From: an uncultured Truepera sp.
GTDB lineage: Bacteria; Deinococcota; Deinococci; Deinococcales; Trueperaceae
Direction of reading: 5' to 3'
DNA: 35,176 nucleotides
Assembly (NCBI GenBank): GCA_902806425.1
Contig: CADCWP010000068.1
Coordinates: 1-35,176, forward strand
The translations under genes were made by a program, and so were the position numbers. Below, piece after piece: positions 6,432 to 15,453 of this stretch. Every line of letters starts with the position of its first letter. Positions within the stretch are counted from its first letter, which is position 1. Under the pieces are notes generated by a model that saw nothing but the letters and a program-made list of their open reading frames with translations, was not told where the DNA came from and ran no database searches.

Positions 6432-8690
6432 ATGAGACGTGTTGGATTTTGGCTTGTGATGGGACTACTTACAGGCGCGTTGACGGCGTGCCCAAGGGGC
6501 GAGGACGCTGCGGGGACGCTTCAGGTCGATATTCTCGGTTTGCCCGCTGGGACGCGCGTAACCGTTGAGGTAGTGGGGCCGAACGGCTTTGCTCAGCAAC
6601 TCACGCAGAGCGAGACGCTGACGGAGTTGGCGGTGGGTTCTTACCTGGTTACGGCGGGCGCGGTTCCCGGATACACCGCGGCGGTCGTCGGCTCCCCGGC
6701 GACGGTGAGCGCGGGCGCGACCACGCGGGTTTCCGTAACGTACCAAGTGAGTGGCGTCGGCGCGGGTGGCAGCATCTCCGGAACGCTCAGCATCGTTGGA
6801 ACGGCGGTGGAGGCTTCCGCGGCACCCTTTGTCCCGGGTGAGGTCATCGTCAAATTCAGGCCTGGGGTACGGGCTCAGGCGGTAGGGGCGCTCGAGCGCC
6901 TCCGCGACCTGCCGCTAGAGGGTGTCGGCCTCTACCGGATGGCCGCTGAGCTGCGCGCCCAGAGCACCGACCTAGAGACCGACACGCTACGTCTTGTCGC
7001 TCAACTCTCGGCTCGCGGCGACGTGGTGTACGCGCATCCCAACTATCTGCTGGAAGCCTACGCCGAACCCAACGACCCGCGCTACGCCGAGCAGTGGCAC
7101 CTCCGGGCCGTCAACCTGCCCGCCGCTTGGGAGCAGACGACGGGTTCTGCGGACGTTACGGTAGCCGTTATCGACAGCGGGGTCGCGCCCACGCATCCCG
7201 ACCTTACGGGCAAGCTCGCCGCTGGCTACGATTTTGTCAGCAACGCTCAGTTCTCCGGCGACGGCGACGGGCGCGACGGCGACCCGACCGACCCCGGCGG
7301 CGACTTTCACGGCTCGCACGTCGCGGGAACCATAGCCGCCGCTACTGATAACGGCGTCGGCGTCGCGGGCGTGAGCTGGGGCAGCCGCATCCTGCCGGTG
7401 CGGGTCTTGGGCAGAGATAGCGGCGACTTGGCCGACGCCGTCGACGGCATCCTGTGGAGCGTCGGCGAGAACGTTCCCGGCGTGCCCACAAACCCCAACC
7501 CGGCGGACGTCCTGAATCTGAGTTTGGGCGGGCCGTTTCCATGCAGTTCGTCGCAGGCGCAGTCCCTACAAGACGCGTTCGACCGCGCCAACGAGGTCGG
7601 GGCCGTTGTGGTCGTAGCCGCGGGCAACGACGGCGCGGACGCCAGCAGCTCTACCCCGGCGAGCTGCGGCGGCGTCATCGTCGTAGGCGCGACGACCCTG
7701 GCGGGCACACGCGCCCCCTACTCGAACTACGGCGCGCGCATCGCCGTGATGGCCCCCGGCGGTAACCTTTCCGGAGACGGCGACGCCAACGGCTACCCCG
7801 ACGGGGTGCTGAGCACCGTGCAAAACCCGGCGGGCGAGGCCGATTACGCCTACTTCGAGGGCACCTCTATGGCCTCGCCGCACGTCGCGGGCGTCGTCGC
7901 GCTTATGAAGAGCGTGCGTCCCACGCTCTCGGGTGCCGAAGCGCGCGACATCTTAAAAACCACCGCTCGGCCCATCACGGACCCCCTGTGCGCAGTTGGG
8001 TGCGGTTCAGGCTTGATCGACGCGGCGGCGGCGCTCGCGGCGCTCGAGACCCCGGCCGCGCCCGACTTCGCCCTATCGCTCTCGCCCGCGACGGTCTCGC
8101 TCGCCGCCGGGGCCAGCGTGAGTACGGAGGTGCTCATCAGCCGTTCGGGCGGTTTTACTGGCGAGGTAGCCTTCAGCGTCTCCGACTTGCCGAGCGGCCT
8201 CAGCGCCAGCTTTACCCCGTCCGCAACGTCGGGTGACAGCACCCGCCTGACCCTGAGCGCGACCACCGGGGTGACGGGTGAGTACACGCTTGAAGTTCAG
8301 GGCGTCGGGGACGGTATCAGCAGCACCGTACCGCTGAGCGTGGTGATCGAGGGGGATGAGCCCGACCTCGACATCGCTGGCAGCTACGTCTTCGCCTGTC
8401 CTACTACAGCGCGCGTCTGCAACGTGGGCCGCCTTCCAGCCGTGCGGATCGAAACGGGCGGCTCGAGCGCCGACTACACCATCCCCGACGTGCCTGCCGG
8501 TGACTACAACGTCATCGGTTGGAATGACCTAAACACAAACGCTCAGGTCGATAACGGAGAACCCATCGGCGCTTTTCCAACGATCAACACGCCGAGCGTC
8601 GTAAACCCTCCAGCCAGCGGCGTCGACTTCACCTTGGCACCCGCTCTCGGAACCCAAGTAGGGGTTCAGGGGTCCCTAAAGGGTCGGTAA
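6432..8690 (+). CDS. Secreted subtilisin-like (S8) serine protease lipoprotein
   Basis: The 752-aa protein begins with a lipoprotein signal (MRRVGFWLVMGLLTGALTAC, lipid-modified Cys at residue 20). A small beta domain (about 30-115) and an inhibitor-like propeptide (PGEVIVKFRPG, about 137-215) follow. The S8 catalytic domain has D248 (VAVIDSGV), H293 (FHGSHVAGT), the oxyanion Asn in VVAAGNDG and S479 (GTSMASPHVAG), so all catalytic residues are present. After about 540 there is an Ig-like beta domain and a C-terminal beta domain with a Cys pair (VFACPTTARVCNVG). It probably digests extracellular protein. AGGAGG at 6422-6427 fits the second of two adjacent ATGs (6432) best. The frame is open back to 6333, but that extension would bury the signal peptide. 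Confidence 0.92.
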   Translation: MRRVGFWLVMGLLTGALTACPRGEDAAGTLQVDILGLPAGTRVTVEVVGPNGFAQQLTQSETLTELAVGSYLVTAGAVPGYTAAVVGSPATVSAGATTRVSVTYQVSGVGAGGSISGTLSIVGTAVEASAAPFVPGEVIVKFRPGVRAQAVGALERLRDLPLEGVGLYRMAAELRAQSTDLETDTLRLVAQLSARGDVVYAHPNYLLEAYAEPNDPRYAEQWHLRAVNLPAAWEQTTGSADVTVAVIDSGVAPTHPDLTGKLAAGYDFVSNAQFSGDGDGRDGDPTDPGGDFHGSHVAGTIAAATDNGVGVAGVSWGSRILPVRVLGRDSGDLADAVDGILWSVGENVPGVPTNPNPADVLNLSLGGPFPCSSSQAQSLQDAFDRANEVGAVVVVAAGNDGADASSSTPASCGGVIVVGATTLAGTRAPYSNYGARIAVMAPGGNLSGDGDANGYPDGVLSTVQNPAGEADYAYFEGTSMASPHVAGVVALMKSVRPTLSGAEARDILKTTARPITDPLCAVGCGSGLIDAAAALAALETPAAPDFALSLSPATVSLAAGASVSTEVLISRSGGFTGEVAFSVSDLPSGLSASFTPSATSGDSTRLTLSATTGVTGEYTLEVQGVGDGISSTVPLSVVIEGDEPDLDIAGSYVFACPTTARVCNVGRLPAVRIETGGSSADYTIPDVPAGDYNVIGWNDLNTNAQVDNGEPIGAFPTINTPSVVNPPASGVDFTLAPALGTQVGVQGSLKGR

Positions 8691-8712
8691 ATTATTTCGA
8701 CCGTCTTGACAT

Positions 8713-8763
8713 CCGCCTAGAGGCGGAGGGGCAATGTAAGCCCCGAAAAGGTGACCCGCCTCT
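8713..8763 (+). promoter_or_regulatory. Structured leader of sodA with competing hairpins
   Basis: The segment AGAGGCGG (8719-8726) can pair with CCGCCT just upstream (8713-8718) or perfectly with CCGCCTCT downstream (8756-8763). The second fold encloses another perfect hairpin, GGGGC (8728-8732) with GCCCC (8740-8744). The two long pairings exclude each other, as in attenuators and riboswitches. TTGACA at 8706-8711 could instead be a -35 box, in which case transcription would start inside the structure and only part would be in the RNA. No known riboswitch consensus was recognised. Confidence 0.4.
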
Positions 8764-8822
8764 CCCTTTGTTAGCTTGATTGCAGACCCGTCAAGGGCCA
8801 GCCAGTTTTTAGGAGGAGCATC

Positions 8823-9419
<597 letters not shown>

Positions 9420-9437
9420 TTCAGTAGCTTTAAGCAG

Positions 9438-9468
9438 GCGTGCCGGGTGTACTCTCGGCACGCTTTTT
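9438..9468 (+). terminator. Intrinsic terminator of sodA
   Basis: A perfect 8-bp stem GCGTGCCG / CGGCACGC with a 10-nt loop is followed directly by TTTTT. It lies 19 nt after the sodA stop. Confidence 0.93.
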
Positions 9469-9469
9469 A

Positions 9470-9499
9470 TTGACATCCGGCTGAAGTGGGAGTGATAGG
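9470..9499 (+). promoter_or_regulatory. Probable promoter of the extracellular nuclease gene
   Basis: A consensus -35 TTGACA at 9470-9475 follows the sodA terminator. The best -10 is weak: GATAGG at 9494-9499 (18-nt spacing). The ten bases TTGACATCCG recur at 8706 before sodA. Transcription would start about 25 nt before the ATG at 9530. Confidence 0.5.
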
Positions 9500-9529
9500 G
9501 TGCCGGGAGGTTGACGAGAGGGGTGAAAG

Positions 9530-12259
9530 ATGAAACATAGCATGGTGGTTGGGGGCCTCAGCCTGTTGGGGCTTCTGACAGGGTGTGCGGAGGACGCTGT
9601 GGGGGTATCCCCAGCGTTCAGTCAGGCCCCGGCAAGTGTCTTTATCAATGAACTGCACTACGACAACGCGGGGACCGACGCCGGAGAAGCGGTCGAGGTC
9701 GCGGGACCCGCGGGCACTAACCTGACGGGCTGGAGCCTGGCGCTCTACAACGGCAACGGCGGCGCGCTTTACAACACGAAGCCGCTAAGCGGTACCCTCA
9801 CCAACCAGGAGGGCGGTTACGGTACCGTTTCGTTTGGTTACCCAGCGAACGGCATTCAGAACGGCAATACGGCTGGGACCGAACCCGACGGTCTGGCGCT
9901 GGTCAACGCTGCTGGCGAGGTGGTTCAGTTCCTATCTTATGAGGGAACGTTCACCGCTGTAGGTGGTGTAGCCAACGGTATCGTCAGCACCGACATCGGT
10001 GTGAGTGAAACGGGCGGTAGCAGCGAGCCCGCAGGTCTTTCCTTACAACTTAAAGGTACTGGCACGGCCTACCAGGACTTCACCTGGTCGGCCTCGTCGG
10101 ACGACTCGTTCGGTACGGTTAACGCCGGTCAGACGTTCGGCGGTGACGGCGACCCGGTAGAGCCACCGCCCTCCGGCCCATGCGCGGCGGCCCCGGCGGT
10201 CATCCAAATCTCAGCTGTTCAGGGAAGTGGCGACGCCGCGGCCTGCCCCGGCGCGGCGGTCGTCGTCGAGGGTGTGGTGACGGGTGACTTCGCCGAGTTA
10301 AACGGTCTCTACGTGCAGGAGGAACCCGGCGACGTTGACGCCGACGCCGCGACCTCGGAAGGAGTCTTCGTCTTTTTGGGAACCGACTACGGCGGCGGTG
10401 CTGCGCCTGTAGGGACGCTTGTGCGCGTGGCTGGGACGGTCGGTGAGTACGTGACAAGCAGCGGGGCCTCGAGCCAGACCCAGCTTACGAACGCGACCGT
10501 GACGCCCCTGGGCGCCGCCGCCGACATCATCCCGACCGACGTGAGCTTCCCGCTCCGTTCGGTGGACGCGCTCGAAGCTTTTGAAGGCATGGTGGTACGT
10601 TTTACTCAAACTCTAGCCATCGGTGAGTATTTTGAGTACGACCGCTTCGGCGAAATTGTGCTCGAGTACACCGGCGACTTGGACCAACTAGATGGCCGTG
10701 ACCGCTTCTATACCCCGACCAGCATCGTCGAACCCGGCGCGGCGTCGGCGCTCACGGCGGCCTACGCGCTTCGGCAGGTCACGCTGGACGACGGCGCTTC
10801 GGCGCAGAACCCGGCGGTGCTGCGTCACCCCAACGGTGAACGGTTCAGTTTAGACAACCGTTTCCGCGGCGGCGACTTGGTCACGGACATCGTCGGCGTA
10901 ATCGATGAGACGTTCGGCCTCTACCGCATGCAGCCGACGGCGGGCGCGACCTATACCGCCGTTAATGAGCGCCCTTTTGAACCCGAGGACGTGGGCGGGC
11001 GCTTTCAGGTGGGCGCGTTCAACACGCTCAACTACTTTTTAACGGTAGATACGACCGCTAGCAGCAGCAGCGGGCCGTGTGGAGCCTCGCGAACGCTCGA
11101 CTGCCGGGGCGCGGACGACGCGGGCGAATTCGAGCGGCAGCGGGCGAAGCTACTCGAGGCCATCATCGGCCTCAACACCGAAGTGTTGGGCCTGATCGAA
11201 CTCGAGAACACCCCCGGCGTCGAGCCCCTGGCCGATATCGTGGAGGGCCTCAACGCCAGACTCGGCGCGGGTACCTACGCCTACATCGACACGGGCGTGA
11301 TCGGTACCGACGCCATCAAGGTCGGCGTGATCTATCAGCCCGCGGTGGTGACGCCGGTCAGCGATTTCGCCGTCCTCGATTCGACCGACGACCCGCGCTT
11401 TATCGACACCCGGAACCGCCCGTCACTCGCCCAGACCTTTGAGGAAAATGCGACCGGCGCGCGCTTTACGGTGGCCGTCAATCACCTCAAATCGAAAGGC
11501 TCGGGCTGCGGCGCGGGCGATGACGACGCGCAGCAGGGCAACTGCAACGGCACCCGCACGCAGGCGGCGGCGGCTTTGGTGGACTGGCTCGCGGGCGATC
11601 CGACCGGGAGCGGCGACCCCGACTTTTTGATCGTCGGCGACCTCAACTCGTACGCCCAAGAGGACCCCATCGACACCATCGTGGTGGGCGCGGACGACAG
11701 CTCCGGCACCACCGACGACTACACCAACCTGATCGCCGAATTTCAGGGCCGCTTCGCCTATTCGTACACCTTCGACGGTCAACTCGGTTACCTTGACTAC
11801 GCCCTGTCGAATACAGCGCTGACCCCGCAGGTGACGGGCGCGACCGAGTGGCACATCAACGCCGACGAGCCGGACGTGCTCGATTACGACACGACCTTTA
11901 AGCCGCCCGAGCAAGAGGCGCTTTATGAAAGGAACGCCTACCGCACCGCTGACCACGACCCAGTGGTCGTCGGTTTAGACCTCACCGTGCCCGACCCACA
12001 GGTGCTGCTGGACGAGCTGATCGCTGAAGTCGAGGGGCTCGAGGGGGACGGTACGTTAAAACGCGGCGACGCGCAGGTGCTGCTCTCTCAGCTCAGGACC
12101 GCCGAACGTCATCTGGAGCGTGCTCAGGAGTTTCAGGCAGAGGCGGCACTGGAACGTTTCGAAGCCCAGGTCGAGCGGCTTATAGCTAAGGGTGCGCTCA
12201 GCGCCGAAGGGGGGCAAGACTTGCTAGAGGACTCGAGCGCCATCCGCAGACTGCTCTAA
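9530..12259 (+). CDS. ExeM/NucH family extracellular endonuclease lipoprotein
   Basis: The 909-aa protein has a lipoprotein signal (LLTGC, Cys19), a lamin-tail domain (about 36-200, starting FINELHYDNAGTDAGE), an OB-fold YhcR/ExeM-type domain (about 225-345) and an endonuclease/exonuclease/phosphatase domain (about 490-817). The nuclease domain shows VGAFNTLNYF, LGLIELENTP (metal-binding Glu), VNHLKSKGSGCG, IVGDLNSYAQEDP and the catalytic YRTADHDPVVVGL. The order lamin-tail, OB, nuclease is that of ExeM/NucH nucleases, which digest extracellular DNA in biofilms or for nutrients. The last 90 residues are charged and helical (LLDELIAEVEGLEGDG), like the FIMAH domain seen at the end of such exoproteins. 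GAGGGG lies before the ATG. The nearby comEA-comEC suggests a link with use of environmental DNA, though it is transcribed separately. Confidence 0.92.
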   Translation: MKHSMVVGGLSLLGLLTGCAEDAVGVSPAFSQAPASVFINELHYDNAGTDAGEAVEVAGPAGTNLTGWSLALYNGNGGALYNTKPLSGTLTNQEGGYGTVSFGYPANGIQNGNTAGTEPDGLALVNAAGEVVQFLSYEGTFTAVGGVANGIVSTDIGVSETGGSSEPAGLSLQLKGTGTAYQDFTWSASSDDSFGTVNAGQTFGGDGDPVEPPPSGPCAAAPAVIQISAVQGSGDAAACPGAAVVVEGVVTGDFAELNGLYVQEEPGDVDADAATSEGVFVFLGTDYGGGAAPVGTLVRVAGTVGEYVTSSGASSQTQLTNATVTPLGAAADIIPTDVSFPLRSVDALEAFEGMVVRFTQTLAIGEYFEYDRFGEIVLEYTGDLDQLDGRDRFYTPTSIVEPGAASALTAAYALRQVTLDDGASAQNPAVLRHPNGERFSLDNRFRGGDLVTDIVGVIDETFGLYRMQPTAGATYTAVNERPFEPEDVGGRFQVGAFNTLNYFLTVDTTASSSSGPCGASRTLDCRGADDAGEFERQRAKLLEAIIGLNTEVLGLIELENTPGVEPLADIVEGLNARLGAGTYAYIDTGVIGTDAIKVGVIYQPAVVTPVSDFAVLDSTDDPRFIDTRNRPSLAQTFEENATGARFTVAVNHLKSKGSGCGAGDDDAQQGNCNGTRTQAAAALVDWLAGDPTGSGDPDFLIVGDLNSYAQEDPIDTIVVGADDSSGTTDDYTNLIAEFQGRFAYSYTFDGQLGYLDYALSNTALTPQVTGATEWHINADEPDVLDYDTTFKPPEQEALYERNAYRTADHDPVVVGLDLTVPDPQVLLDELIAEVEGLEGDGTLKRGDAQVLLSQLRTAERHLERAQEFQAEAALERFEAQVERLIAKGALSAEGGQDLLEDSSAIRRLL

Positions 12260-12277
12260 GGGATCAAGTAGATAAGG

Positions 12278-12307
12278 CCGACGCGAAGTTTTTCGCGTCG
12301 GTTTTTT
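12278..12307 (+). terminator. Intrinsic terminator after the nuclease gene
   Basis: A 10-bp perfect stem CCGACGCGAA / TTCGCGTCGG with a 4-nt loop is followed by TTTTTT (12302-12307). The comEA start codon is only 24 nt beyond it. Confidence 0.95.
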
Positions 12308-12318
12308 GTGGTGCGTTT

Positions 12319-12324
12319 TAAGCT
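12319..12324 (+). promoter_or_regulatory. Leaderless-type -10 box (TAAGCT) for comEA
   Basis: TAAGCT is followed by 6 nt and the GTG at 12331. An in-frame TAA inside this box excludes any longer N-terminus, and no Shine-Dalgarno is present. The promoter is squeezed between the T-tract of the preceding terminator and the start codon. Confidence 0.5.
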
Positions 12325-12330
12325 CGTGCC

Positions 12331-12834
12331 GTGAACCCCAAAACGGAGACGGCTGTCACCCTGCTGCTGCTCGGCGTCTGTCTGGGCCTGACCGTCTGGA
12401 ACCTGTGGCCGCGCCTTACCGCACAACACGTCGAGATCAGCGTGGAGCAACCCAACGTCACGGTGTCGGTCGCCGGAGCCGTCGCGGTTCCCGGCGTTTA
12501 CGCGCTGCCGTGGGGCTCACGCGCCGAAGATGCCGTTATACAGGCGGGTGGGTTTACCGAAGCCGCCGAGGAGACGCTCCTAAACCTCGCCGACCCGCTC
12601 ACGACCGACGAAACTGTGCTTGTCCCCGAAGCGCGCACGGCTACGGGTGAGAACCGGCTCAGCCTAAATACCGCAACGGAACGCGAGTTAGAGCTGCTCG
12701 TCCCCGGCGTTGGCCCGGTTACTGCCGCTGCCATCGTCGCGGCACGGCCCTTCGAGAGTGTCGAAGGGCTGCTGGACGTCTCCGGCATCGGCCCCGCGAC
12801 GCTCGAGAAGATTCGCCCCTATGTCAAACCCTAA
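12331..12834 (+). CDS. comEA: Competence protein ComEA, helix-hairpin-helix DNA receptor
   Basis: The 167-aa protein has one N-terminal membrane segment (about 7-25, AVTLLLLGVCLGLTVWNLW), a SLBB-type domain (about 47-102, VAGAVAVPGVYALPWGSRAEDAVIQAGG) and two tandem helix-hairpin-helix motifs (about 108-165, LLVPGVGPVTAAAIVAARPF and VSGIGPATLEKI). This is the full ComEA architecture: a membrane-anchored receptor that binds incoming double-stranded DNA in the periplasm and feeds ComEC. It starts at GTG. comEC begins 11 nt after its stop, so the two form an operon. Confidence 0.95.
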   Translation: MNPKTETAVTLLLLGVCLGLTVWNLWPRLTAQHVEISVEQPNVTVSVAGAVAVPGVYALPWGSRAEDAVIQAGGFTEAAEETLLNLADPLTTDETVLVPEARTATGENRLSLNTATERELELLVPGVGPVTAAAIVAARPFESVEGLLDVSGIGPATLEKIRPYVKP

Positions 12835-12845
12835 AGAAACCTTAG

Positions 12846-15086
12846 ATGTCAAGTCTTGACCAACGTGTAAGCGTAACGCCGAACCCGGAAGGTTCGGCGG
12901 AAAAGCCCCCGTTCTCACCCGCTTGGTCGCTCCCGGCGGCGTTCTGCTTAGTGCTGGGAATCGCGCTTGCAGGGGCCGGGTTGCCGGTATGGGTCAGCGT
13001 CGTGTGCGCCGGGTCTCTGCTGCCGGTGGGTTGGGCGCTGGGCGCGCGGTTTCTCCTCTTATGCGTGCTGTTCGTTCCGCTCGGACATGTGCGGCTTGAC
13101 CTGTGGGACGCGCGTCCGCAACCGCTCGCCGAACTTATCGGCAGCACCCAAACCCTGTCCGGCGTTTCGGACGGCACCTACCTGACGCTTGACGAGCCTG
13201 CCGGGGAGAAGGTCGTGCTCTCGCCACGTGGTGAGGTCGCGGCGGGGCGCGTCACGCTGCGTGGCGACGTGGTGGCTCCGGCGACCAAACGCAACCCCGG
13301 CGGCTTCGACTACGCAGGGTATCTGGCGCGGCGCGGGGTAGGGGCGCAGGTCTATGTGGACGAGGTGCTCGCCTTTACGCCCGCCACCCTGACGACCTTT
13401 AAAGAGCGGCTCCGGCGCGGCGTCGTGGCGGGGCTGCCCCCTAAACGGGCCGCGCTGATGGAGGCGATGACGCTCGGCATCCGCGACAATCTGGACGATT
13501 TGCAAGATGTTTTCGCGGCATCCGGGTTGGCGCACATCCTGGCGCTCTCGGGGCTTAACTTTGGGGTGCTGATCGCGGTTGTAGGGTTTCTCCTCAAGCC
13601 CTTCGGCGTGCTCCGCTACCCGGTCATGATCGCTTTCGTCATCGGCTTTATCTTTCTGGTCGACGCCTCCCCCAGCGTGCTCCGGGCCGGGACGATGGCG
13701 GCGGCGCTCCTTTTGTCGTTGTGGTTAGGAGCGGGGCGGCTCGAGCCCTGGCCCGCCCTCTCCCTAGCCGCCCTCCTGGCCCTGTTATGGAACCCTTCAC
13801 ACCTTTTCGACCTGTCGTTTCAGCTCTCGTATATGGCTGTGGTAGGGATGCTCGTCTTTGCGGGGCCGACGTTGCGGGCGCTAAGCGCTTCACGCCTTCC
13901 GTGGTGGCACCCTAAGGCGCTGGTTCTGGGCACGCTGGTCGTGAGCGTCGCGGCGCAGGCGCTGCTCTTGCCGCTTCTGGCGCACACCTTCGGCACCGTG
14001 CCGCTGCTGAGCCCGCTGGTCAACATTCTGGCGATCCCGCTGGCGACGCCGCTGGTACCGCTCGGGTTCGCAGCGGGGCTTCTGGGTCTGGTATCGCTGC
14101 CCCTAGCTGCGCTGTTCAACCAGCTCACGTCACCCGTGGCGGCGGCGCTTATCTGGACGGCGAACACGAGCGCGACCTGGCCGAGCCTGAGCTGGGGTGA
14201 GGTCTCCCCAGTCGGTTTCGTCTACTACGGCGTCGGGGCGCTTGCTCTGGCGCTCGTGTCGCTGGGCAAGCTGAGGCCGTGGCGCGGGCTGCTGGTGGTG
14301 GCGGCGGCGCTGGGCGCTTCGACGCTTACGCCTTCGCCGCATGGAGACAGTGAAATCGTTTATCTCGACGTAGGTCAGGGCGACAGCTCGCTCATCCGGC
14401 TGCCGCACCGGACGGAAATCCTAGTTGACGGTGGCGGGACGCCTTTTAGCGACTTCGACATCGGCGAGAACACCGTGGTTCCCGCTTTAAGAGCCCTGGA
14501 CGTGGATGAACTCGAGCTGGTCATCGCCTCGCACGCCGACACCGACCACATCGAAGGGCTAGCGAGCGTCCTGCGGGAGTTTCCGGTACAGCGGCTCGTG
14601 ATCGGCTACCCGTCGGCTGAGTCGGGAGCGTTCGAGGCGCTTCTGGCGGTAGCCGAGCGGCGCGGGATTCCGGTTTCCGAAGTGCGCCGCGGTGAGGTGC
14701 TGCACGTTGGTGAGGCGCGGCTCGACATCCTCAATCCTCCCATGAAACCGTTTGACGAGACCAACACCAACTCGGTGGCGTTCGTGCTGAGCGCGTTCGG
14801 GACCCGTGCGCTCTTTTTGGGCGACACGCCGAGCGAGGTCGAGGCGGTGCTCGCAGTACCGGACGTGGACATTCTTATGGCGGCGCATCACGGCTCGAGA
14901 TTTTCCACGTCGGACGCGCTGCTGCGGGCGGCGCAACCCGAGCGGGCGGTGTTGTCTTACGGGCGAAACAACTACGGCCACCCTCACCCGGACGTTTTGG
15001 CGCGGCTGCGGGCACACGGCGTGGCGGTCTTTCACACCCATAAGCAGGGTGCGGTGCGGGTCTCTCTCCTCGGGCCGCAGCGCTGA
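12846..15086 (+). CDS. comEC: DNA internalization channel ComEC/Rec2
   Basis: The 746-aa protein has the complete three-part ComEC layout: N-terminal membrane helices with an OB-like DUF4131 region (to about 180), the Competence domain (about 195-475; GLAHILALSGLNFGVL is the signature) with many membrane helices, and a C-terminal metallo-beta-lactamase domain starting at IVYLDVGQGDSSLI. The metal-binding motif HxDxDH is H563-A-D565-T-D567-H568, with further ligands at FLGDTPSE and AAHHGS, so the nuclease-like domain looks intact. ComEC carries single-stranded DNA across the cytoplasmic membrane in natural transformation. No Shine-Dalgarno precedes the ATG; translation may depend on comEA. Confidence 0.95.
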   Translation: MSSLDQRVSVTPNPEGSAEKPPFSPAWSLPAAFCLVLGIALAGAGLPVWVSVVCAGSLLPVGWALGARFLLLCVLFVPLGHVRLDLWDARPQPLAELIGSTQTLSGVSDGTYLTLDEPAGEKVVLSPRGEVAAGRVTLRGDVVAPATKRNPGGFDYAGYLARRGVGAQVYVDEVLAFTPATLTTFKERLRRGVVAGLPPKRAALMEAMTLGIRDNLDDLQDVFAASGLAHILALSGLNFGVLIAVVGFLLKPFGVLRYPVMIAFVIGFIFLVDASPSVLRAGTMAAALLLSLWLGAGRLEPWPALSLAALLALLWNPSHLFDLSFQLSYMAVVGMLVFAGPTLRALSASRLPWWHPKALVLGTLVVSVAAQALLLPLLAHTFGTVPLLSPLVNILAIPLATPLVPLGFAAGLLGLVSLPLAALFNQLTSPVAAALIWTANTSATWPSLSWGEVSPVGFVYYGVGALALALVSLGKLRPWRGLLVVAAALGASTLTPSPHGDSEIVYLDVGQGDSSLIRLPHRTEILVDGGGTPFSDFDIGENTVVPALRALDVDELELVIASHADTDHIEGLASVLREFPVQRLVIGYPSAESGAFEALLAVAERRGIPVSEVRRGEVLHVGEARLDILNPPMKPFDETNTNSVAFVLSAFGTRALFLGDTPSEVEAVLAVPDVDILMAAHHGSRFSTSDALLRAAQPERAVLSYGRNNYGHPHPDVLARLRAHGVAVFHTHKQGAVRVSLLGPQR

Positions 15087-15453
15087 AAAAACGGCTGGGC
15101 CGGGGTTTCGATCCCCGTAAGGCTAACGCCTAAGTCGTGACGCCGCGCCCATGTCTACACGGACTTATCTTGATTCTCGAGCCGACATCCCCTCGCTCGG
15201 CTGCTAATACCCACAGCGAGCATCTAACACCACATCATTACCTTGGAACTGGTTTGGGTGTCCTTACGCTCTCAAAAACCGTTTGCCACCTGCGTTATGG
15301 GTAGCGTCTGTGCCCGACTCCTCACCGGTTATAAAGGTCGCCGTAACGAGCCCTCCGCTACCTTCGGCGTCTAAGGTGGTTTTGGGGTTCGGTGTACCGT
15401 TTTATGAGGGCGCTTTGAGGCGCGCGTGTTAATTTATTAACAGTGATAGGCCG
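15087..15453 (+). other. 367-bp gap without a supported gene
   Basis: Just after comEC lies a hairpin CGGGG (15101-15105) / CCCCG (15113-15117) with loop TTTCGAT, which resembles a tRNA T-arm but is not part of a tRNA. On the minus strand 15264-15401 is a 45-codon open stretch whose translation (NPKTTLDAEGSGGLVTATF and onward) looks like a piece of a secreted beta-domain protein. It has no start, and stop codons follow on both sides, so at most it is a remnant. The rest has scattered stops in all frames and lower GC than its surroundings. Confidence 0.4.
15428..15441 (+). promoter_or_regulatory. AT-rich palindrome before the kinase gene
   Basis: GTTAAT-TT-ATTAAC is a perfect 6-bp inverted repeat around TT, in otherwise GC-rich DNA, 12 nt before the kinase ATG (15454). 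Its size and position fit an operator for a dimeric repressor or activator. It may also overlap the promoter, since TTATTA is a weak -10 candidate. Confidence 0.4.

Noticed and set aside
15101-15117. tRNA-like T-arm (CGGGG / CCCCG with loop TTTCGAT)
   Set aside because: The loop is one position out of register with a real T-loop, and no acceptor, D-arm or anticodon arm can be built around it, so it is only a hairpin.
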